The position numbers were made by a program, and so were the translations under genes. Below the pieces are notes generated by a model. The model ran no database searches, was not told where the DNA came from, and saw only the letters and a program-made list of their open reading frames with translations. From Desulfonatronaceae bacterium UBA663 (GTDB lineage: Bacteria > Desulfobacterota > Desulfovibrionia > Desulfovibrionales > Desulfonatronaceae): a stretch of 14,138 bases of DNA. The stretch is from NCBI GenBank assembly GCA_002299865.1, contig DBNV01000127.1, forward strand, positions 1-14,138, in the 5' to 3' direction. The first letter of the stretch is position 1; each line of letters starts with the position of its first letter. Shown piece by piece: positions 12,759-14,138 of the stretch.

Positions 12759-14129
12759 ATGAAGGTTTTGAACCACGAGGTTTTTCGGGCTTATGATATC
12801 CGGGGGATCGTGGGCCGGGATTTCGACGAGGATTGGGTCGAAATGTTGGGCAAGGCCTGCGGGACGTATTTTCTGCGGCAGGGCAACGCTCAGGCCGTGA
12901 TCGGCCATGATTGCCGGCACAGCTCTCCAGGCTACCAGTCGGCCATGATCCGGGGGCTCCTTTCCACCGGAGTGGACGTGATCCTTGTGAACATGGCGCC
13001 CACGCCGGTTTTCTATTACGCCGTAAAGAAACTCAATCGGAGGGCCGGAGTGATGATCACGGCCAGTCATAATCCTCCGGAATTCAACGGTTTTAAGATC
13101 TGGTCCGGGGAAGGGACGATCCATTCCCAGCAAATTCAGGATCTTTACGCGATCATGAAGGAGGGCCGGTTTATACAAGGCGCGGGAGTAGCCACGCATC
13201 ACGATATCGTGCCCGCTTATCTTGAGGAATTGAGTTCCCAGGCTCGTCTGAATGCCCCGGTGCGGGTGGTGGTGGATGGCGGAAATGGCGCCGGGGGGCT
13301 GATCTGCGCCGAATTGCTGCGCCGTATCGGCGCGGAGGTGATAGAACTGTATTGCGAGCCGGACGGCAATTTTCCGAATCACCACCCGGATCCCACCCAG
13401 GACAAGAACAATATTCACTTGCGGGCCAAGATCCTGGAGACGAAAGCCCAGGTCGGGATAGGCCTGGACGGCGACGCGGACCGTATCGGCGTCCTGGATG
13501 AACAGGGACGGATGATTTACGGGGACCGTCTCTTGGCTATCTTTGCCCGAGAGATGCTGCGCACGCAACCCAAAGCCACGGTCATCGGGGAGGTCAAATG
13601 TTCGCACCTTCTGTTTCAAGACATCGCCGCTCACGGAGGCAAGCCGATCATGGGGCAGGCCGGCCATTCGCTGATCAAGGCCAAAATGAAGGAAACCGGG
13701 GCGGCCCTGGCCGGGGAAATGAGCGGACACATGTTTTTCGCGGACCGCTATTACGGATTTGACGACGCATTATATGCGGCCCTGCGGCTGGTGGAAATCA
13801 TCGCACAGAACCCGGACAAGCCTTTGAGCGACTATTTGCGGGAATGGCCGACGATTTTCTCCACTCCGGAGCTGCGTATGGACTGTCCTGAGTCGATCAA
13901 GTTCGCGGTCGTGGAACGGGCCAAGGAATACTTTCGGAAGGAATACGACATTGTGGACGTGGATGGAGTGCGCCTTGTGCTGCCGGACGGCTGGGGACTG
14001 TTACGCGCTTCCAACACCCAACCCGTGCTGGTGCTTAGATTCGAAGCCCAGTCCCTTGAGCGCCTGGCGGAGATTCGGGCCCTGGTGGAGCAGCCGCTGC
14101 AGTGCTGGATTCGGGAGTTGACCGGCTGA
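12759..14129 (+). CDS. Phosphomannomutase/phosphoglucomutase (AlgC-type alpha-D-phosphohexomutase)
   Basis: The 456-residue enzyme would interconvert the 6- and 1-phosphates of mannose and/or glucose in the cytoplasm, supplying GDP-mannose or UDP-glucose routes to exopolysaccharide and LPS. All four family domains are present. The phosphoserine loop TASHNP has Ser103, the metal loop DGDADR is at 237-242 (Asp237, Asp239, Asp241), the sugar-specificity loop GEMSGH has Glu320, and the phosphate-binding loop RASNTQP is at 416-422. The N-terminal FRAYDIRG is the usual opening. GEMSGH is the version found in dual mannose/glucose AlgC-type enzymes, so both activities are plausible. Length (455-465 is normal) and motif spacing match the family. 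It is separated from the pilus genes by the decayed region and is likely an independent unit. Confidence 0.95.
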   Translation: MKVLNHEVFRAYDIRGIVGRDFDEDWVEMLGKACGTYFLRQGNAQAVIGHDCRHSSPGYQSAMIRGLLSTGVDVILVNMAPTPVFYYAVKKLNRRAGVMITASHNPPEFNGFKIWSGEGTIHSQQIQDLYAIMKEGRFIQGAGVATHHDIVPAYLEELSSQARLNAPVRVVVDGGNGAGGLICAELLRRIGAEVIELYCEPDGNFPNHHPDPTQDKNNIHLRAKILETKAQVGIGLDGDADRIGVLDEQGRMIYGDRLLAIFAREMLRTQPKATVIGEVKCSHLLFQDIAAHGGKPIMGQAGHSLIKAKMKETGAALAGEMSGHMFFADRYYGFDDALYAALRLVEIIAQNPDKPLSDYLREWPTIFSTPELRMDCPESIKFAVVERAKEYFRKEYDIVDVDGVRLVLPDGWGLLRASNTQPVLVLRFEAQSLERLAEIRALVEQPLQCWIRELTG

Positions 14130-14138
14130 AGCCCGGCT

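Overview
The window is GC-rich, densely coded on the plus strand and carries one long operon-like array for a type IV pilus / type II secretion-like machine of a Gram-negative bacterium. An outer-membrane secretin, lipoproteins and an AlgC-type phosphohexomutase all point to a diderm. The gene style (fused PilM-PilN, a PilT next to an MshE-like ATPase, a GspG-like prepilin, a parvulin-like lipoprotein) and base composition suggest a deltaproteobacterium, perhaps Desulfovibrionales. That placement is inference only.

Layout. Bases 2-736 hold the 3' end of an unrecognised, possibly exported protein, closed by a strong intrinsic terminator (788-820). Bases 835-2634 encode a very long prepilin with a six-residue leader and two tandem GspG-like head units. 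Bases 2687-6957 encode the envelope-spanning platform: a PilM-PilN fusion, PilO, PilP and a lipoprotein secretin. Bases 6954-11076 encode the motor: a PilT-like ATPase, an MshE/GspE/PilB-like assembly ATPase with a predicted c-di-GMP-binding N-terminus, and the PilC/GspF platform protein. Most junctions overlap or are only a few bases apart, so co-transcription is likely. After a purine-rich gap comes a lipoprotein resembling a degenerate SurA/PpiC foldase (11226-12125).

Bases 12126-12758 hold no intact gene. They contain a truncated signal-peptide ORF, an antisense remnant of an integrase-core transposase with an in-frame stop, and two kinds of palindromic repeat. The window ends with a complete phosphomannomutase/phosphoglucomutase (12759-14129), probably an independent unit for sugar-nucleotide supply.

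How the genes fit together (inference). The prepilin is inserted into the inner membrane and processed by a prepilin peptidase that is not in this window. The MshE-like ATPase and PilC polymerise it, PilMN/O/P link the motor to the secretin, and the PilT-like protein could depolymerise it. The mix does not match a textbook T2SS (which lacks PilT) or a textbook T4aP (separate PilM and PilN, small pilins). The filament subunit is the most novel component.
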